Virus record (IMG/VR): IMGVR_UViG_3300042448_001390
Location: 1-33,313 of that record
Length of the DNA: 33,313 nucleotides
Strand: one strand, 5' to 3'
Source of the DNA: a virus
Shown: piece by piece, positions 31,170 to 33,313 of the stretch
Numbering within the stretch: position 1 is the stretch's first letter
Layout of the letters: every line of letters begins with the position of its first letter
Notes under the pieces: model-generated
The model's database searches: none
What the model was told of the DNA's origin: nothing
What the model saw: only the letters and a program-made list of their open reading frames with translations
Position numbers and translations under genes: made by a program

Positions 31170-31426
31170 GGCTGGGCCTCCACCTTATAAACACTCCACC
31201 CTTGCGGCAGTTTTCCATCCAGGTATGGGTGAACTTTTAGCCCCTGGATCGCTGCGGCATTCTCGGCGTCTTTCTTGCGGCGATAGTTACCGACCATGGT
31301 GATTTTTGACCCATTGAAGGGGCTTACATACGTTTCTCCTGGTTCTGCAAATCCAAATCGGAAACGACTAAATCCCTTGGTTATGTCTCTTTCCTCGAAT
31401 TTAGGAAGTTCTTGTAGTGAGTTCAT
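31166..31426 (-). CDS. Small protein, unknown function (86 aa)
   Basis: The 86-aa product (NSLQELPKFEERDITKGFSR then a basic FRFGFAEPGETYVSPFNGSK, ending LPQGWSVYKVEAQP) is balanced in charge and looks folded. It is linked on both sides by 4-nt ATGA overlaps, forming a coupled trio with the gene at 31423 and the one at 30996. No function is recognised. Confidence 0.6.
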   Translation of the reverse strand: MNSLQELPKFEERDITKGFSRFRFGFAEPGETYVSPFNGSKITMVGNYRRKKDAENAAAIQGLKVHPYLDGKLPQGWSVYKVEAQP

Positions 31427-31725
31427 CCCTGCACCTCCTCGCCGGTTGCCTTGGCGATTGCTTCCCTAGCTTGTTCCCGTGCTAGGAAACGGAGTGTTTC
31501 ACTATGAGGAGAACTTTCTACCCGCTCTAATTCGATCAAAGCGGCCAAGAGTTCCGGTGCGGCCGCGATCAATCGGGCGTTTGCTCGTCGCTCATTTTCA
31601 TCTTGGCCGGGCATCTCGCACGTCTCGGCGACTCGGCAGGCATTGTTTTTGGCGATAACTGTTGGCTCTCCTGGAATGGCCTCCCTGTATTCCCAGGGCC
31701 CGGTGGTGTGTTGTGTTGTTGTCAT
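31423..31725 (-). CDS. Phage ANARLIAAAPELLAAL-type protein
   Basis: The 100-aa product has the pattern TTGPWEYREAIPGEPTVIAK, then RRANARLIAAAPELLAALIE and a charged C-terminal helix. ANARLI.AAP.LL..L is a widespread signature of small phage proteins found in the early region; their function is unknown to me. It overlaps the next gene by 4 nt (ATGA). Confidence 0.8.
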   Translation of the reverse strand: MTTTQHTTGPWEYREAIPGEPTVIAKNNACRVAETCEMPGQDENERRANARLIAAAPELLAALIELERVESSPHSETLRFLAREQAREAIAKATGEEVQG

Positions 31726-31783
31726 GGTGTGCTGTGCCGGTTTGCGGTTGGCTCTTCCGTTTTGGTGTTGGTGTTGGTGGGTG

Positions 31784-32032
31784 TTAGAGGCTAGTTGCGG
31801 CGGCGGCGAATAGGATTTTACGCATGGCGTCGGACTTGTAGCTTTTCAAGGCTTCATCAATGTCGGCGTAGAGCTTCCCGAAACCCTTCCATACTCGGTT
31901 GCTGGCGTTGTGCTGGCATACTTGGACTCCGTAGGAGTAGAAGGCTACAAGCGCCGAGACCTTGCCGCATGATGCTTCAACGTAAATCCCGTGCTCAGTT
32001 TTCTTAAGGCTGGTTATCGTAATTGGATTCAT
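31784..32032 (-). CDS. Small protein, unknown function (82 aa)
   Basis: The 82-aa product starts NPITITSLKKTEHGIYVEAS and has a compact alpha/beta look (CGKVSALVAFYSYGVQVCQH, then IDEALKSYKSDAMRKILFAA). Leader on the minus strand is CCCAACCGAACCACACC, A/C-rich without Shine-Dalgarno. No family recognised. Confidence 0.55.
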   Translation of the reverse strand: MNPITITSLKKTEHGIYVEASCGKVSALVAFYSYGVQVCQHNASNRVWKGFGKLYADIDEALKSYKSDAMRKILFAAAATSL

Positions 32033-32051
32033 GGTGTGGTTCGGTTGGGTG

Positions 32052-32537
32052 TTAGGCGGTGGCGAAATGTTCGGCCCGGATCTGGTGCCTAGTCTTGGGT
32101 GATCCCCACGCGGCGTCGGAGTATCCCGCCAGCGAGGCGATCGCGGCGTTTTTCAGCCCCTCAAGAAAGGCGCGGGCGTTGCTGGTCTCCCATTCGGGGT
32201 GTTCACAGCTCTGATAATCAAGGCAGGATATGGCCTTCAGTACCTGTACGGGCTCGAAATCCCATGCGTTGAGCATGTCATCGAGTTTGTTCGGCGTGAT
32301 CGTGAAGAGGTCAATCGGTGCCGGATCGTTAGGATACCGATGATTGACGCTCTTGACGTTCTCCTTCCAGAGCTCCGACGCGAATGCGGCGGCGCCTTCG
32401 GGGTCGTACTGACTGATTTCCTTGGCCTCGTTGTTCCACCAGGTGAATTTCCCGTGGGATCCCCAGTTGATCCGACGGCTCAGGGCTGCCGCGACGAGGT
32501 AGATGATGTGGTTTTCGCTGACTATGTATGCACTCAT
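32052..32537 (-). CDS. Phage early-region protein, unknown function (161 aa)
   Basis: The 161-aa product (SAYIVSENHIIYLVAAALSR, then WGSHGKFTWWNNEAKEISQY, YPNDPAPIDLFTITPNKLDD, ending with HQIRAEHFATA) looks globular, with many aromatic residues. It resembles no family I can name. Its start is supported by the reverse leader (GACCAAACGGGCAAATCAAA). Possibly an antirestriction or regulatory protein given its place, but there is no motif. Confidence 0.6.
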   Translation of the reverse strand: MSAYIVSENHIIYLVAAALSRRINWGSHGKFTWWNNEAKEISQYDPEGAAAFASELWKENVKSVNHRYPNDPAPIDLFTITPNKLDDMLNAWDFEPVQVLKAISCLDYQSCEHPEWETSNARAFLEGLKNAAIASLAGYSDAAWGSPKTRHQIRAEHFATA

Positions 32538-32655
32538 TTTTGATTTGCCCGTTTGGTCGGTTGGCTCTTCCGTGGTGATACTCTCTCATGGGTTCCCACT
32601 GGAACGCAAGAGAAATCTTTAGAAATCTTTTATGCCCTGCGAAACGGCTTAAAAC
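32538..32655. promoter_or_regulatory. Intergenic region with half palindrome and tandem decamer
   Basis: No gene. CACTGGAAC (32597-32605) followed by GAGAAAT repeats half of the 6685 palindrome. AGAAATCTTT is duplicated in tandem at 32611-32630. The region is the only gap of its size in the accessory block and may hold the promoter of the leftward genes, but no convincing -35/-10 pair was found. Confidence 0.35.
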
Positions 32656-32931
32656 CTAGCTCGGCGGACGGTTGCGGTCGTCCTTCTCGGCGGCTTTCCG
32701 GGCTTTCTGCAGGGCTGACGGTGGCAGTTTGGCCGTTCCCGTGACTCGGGGAAACGTGGTTCCGGCGAGCACTGAGGCAGTGACGGCGGCGCTGATGTAG
32801 CCCCCGCGTGATAGTTCGCTTTCCCTGGCGAGATAATCCAGAGCGTCGAGGACTTCGACGCATAGCGTCGAGCTGATGGATGCCTTGCCCTTCCCTGGTC
32901 CGTTTCCGGTGCGTTCGTCTTTCTTGGTCAT
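32656..32931 (-). CDS. Possible ribbon-helix-helix DNA-binding protein (91 aa)
   Basis: The product begins TKKDERTGNGPGKGKASISS followed by TLCVEVLDALDYLARESELS and RGGYISAAVTASV. The order beta strand (KASISSTLC), helix (VEVLDALDYLAR), turn, helix (RGGYISAAV) fits a ribbon-helix-helix repressor core. I chose ATG 32931 because it overlaps the upstream stop by 4 nt; an extension to 33024 overlaps the lipoprotein gene. It could regulate the accessory block or lysogeny. Fold call is by pattern. Confidence 0.5.
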   Translation of the reverse strand: MTKKDERTGNGPGKGKASISSTLCVEVLDALDYLARESELSRGGYISAAVTASVLAGTTFPRVTGTAKLPPSALQKARKAAEKDDRNRPPS

Positions 32932-33209
32932 GGGCGTGGATTGTTGGTTTGAGTGCGATCGGCAATCTGCGATGCTGCTTTGCAAGCATCTTGGTCGCTC
33001 AGGTAGGAAGTCCAAGCGCCCCATTGTCCGTTTTGGGTTTTAATCGTTGAAAGCTGCGTAACCTCTCCCGTTTCAACGTTCAATTTCATGGTCGCAGGCC
33101 GTCCGGTGAGCGGGTCAGTGCCTTCGTGGAGTGTATAACGAGGCGCAGGCTTACAGGCGGCGAGTGTTATTGTAATCGCTGCAGTGAATAGGTATAGAAG
33201 GCGTTTCAT
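32928..33209 (-). CDS. Small lipoprotein
   Basis: The 93-aa product begins MKRLLYLFTAAITITLAAC, a signal peptide with lipobox LAAC (Cys at residue 19), then a short soluble part (PATMKLNVETGEVTQLSTIK, NGQWGAWTSYLSDQDACKAA). It should be exported and lipid-anchored; such prophage lipoproteins can alter the cell surface and may block superinfection, but no specific similarity was recognised. Coupled by ATGA to the downstream gene. Confidence 0.65.
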   Translation of the reverse strand: MKRLLYLFTAAITITLAACKPAPRYTLHEGTDPLTGRPATMKLNVETGEVTQLSTIKTQNGQWGAWTSYLSDQDACKAASQIADRTQTNNPRP

Positions 33210-33243
33210 TTTATGAGGTGAATGATTTTGGGATTGTCCTGGT

Positions 33244-33312
33244 CTAAGCGCCAGCGGATCGGCGTGGCGTGGGCTTCGTCGGGTTTTCAGCGGCCCGGAG
33301 GCTGATGACTTC
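33244..33312 (-). CDS. Possible end of an upstream minus-strand gene (partial)
   Basis: The last 69 nt can be read as EVISLRAAENPTKPTPRRSA followed by GA and a TAG stop, open to the window edge. The stretch between this stop and the lipoprotein ATG is short. Too little is visible for a family call, and another frame also reads through, so this is weak. Confidence 0.25.
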   Translation of the reverse strand, partial: EVISLRAAENPTKPTPRRSAGA

Positions 33313-33313
33313 G

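Noticed and set aside
30943-31218. 91-codon minus-strand frame
   Set aside because: Pro/Thr-rich, not coupled to neighbours, and includes the A/C leader of the next gene; the 57-aa frame at 30996-31169 is preferred.

Overview
The window reads as most of the genome of a tailed bacteriophage (temperate, short-tailed/podovirus-like). It opens inside a DnaB-type replicative helicase gene. It runs through a DNA-metabolism segment, TerL, head, portal, lysis, tail and inner-virion genes on the plus strand (1-27.8 kb), then switches to a minus-strand block (27.9-33.3 kb) with a secreted protein, a tyrosine integrase, an attachment site and about ten small accessory or early genes. There is no tape-measure, sheath or baseplate gene. 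Instead there is a T7/podovirus-style set: an approximately 685-aa portal, a tail nozzle-like protein, fibres, and three or four inner-virion proteins ending in a 1635-aa giant. Phage DNA lies on both sides of the attachment site, so the contig looks like a free or circularly permuted phage genome rather than an integrated prophage end. The host cannot be read directly. High GC, near-absence of Shine-Dalgarno sequences, A/C-rich leaders and peculiar intergenic short-word repeats make me think of Verrucomicrobiota or another PVC-group host, but that is an inference.

Layout: 1-2.7 kb helicase end, DUF6378-like protein, C5 cytosine methyltransferase with a 250-codon overlapping reading frame, small phage proteins and a HExxH protein; 2.8-4.4 kb TerL; 4.4-6.6 kb small genes and a metallophosphoesterase; 6.8-9.3 kb scaffold-like protein, SU10-like major capsid protein, terminator hairpin; 9.4-11.5 kb portal; 11.6-14.5 kb decoration/fibre-like and connector genes; 14.6-16.3 kb lysis cassette (membrane/coiled-coil protein, 3TM-type holin, M15 endolysin); 16.4-20.3 kb tail nozzle, tail fibre, fibre-assembly-like protein; 20.3-27.8 kb inner-virion proteins; 27.85-27.91 kb convergent terminator; 27.9-29.5 kb secreted protein and integrase; 29.5-29.7 kb attP with half a tRNA-Thr; 29.7-33.3 kb accessory genes in tight ATGA-overlap strings, including a possible ribbon-helix-helix regulator and a lipoprotein.

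Two things stand out. (1) The methyltransferase gene is open in a second frame over its whole length, and that second frame also carries features I recall from an annotated phage protein family, so it may be genuinely dual-coding. A G10 tract lies inside the overlap. (2) Nearly every late-gene junction carries near-tandem arrays of short words (CTTCAGC, TTCATCA, TGATTGC/CAATTAA, CCCATCACCTATT, GTCGAGG and others), in both orientations, some as perfect copies many kilobases apart, some flanking a single gene, and some absorbed in frame into proteins. This looks like a system of gene-boundary repeat cassettes that could act as leader RNAs, as recombination linkers, or both.
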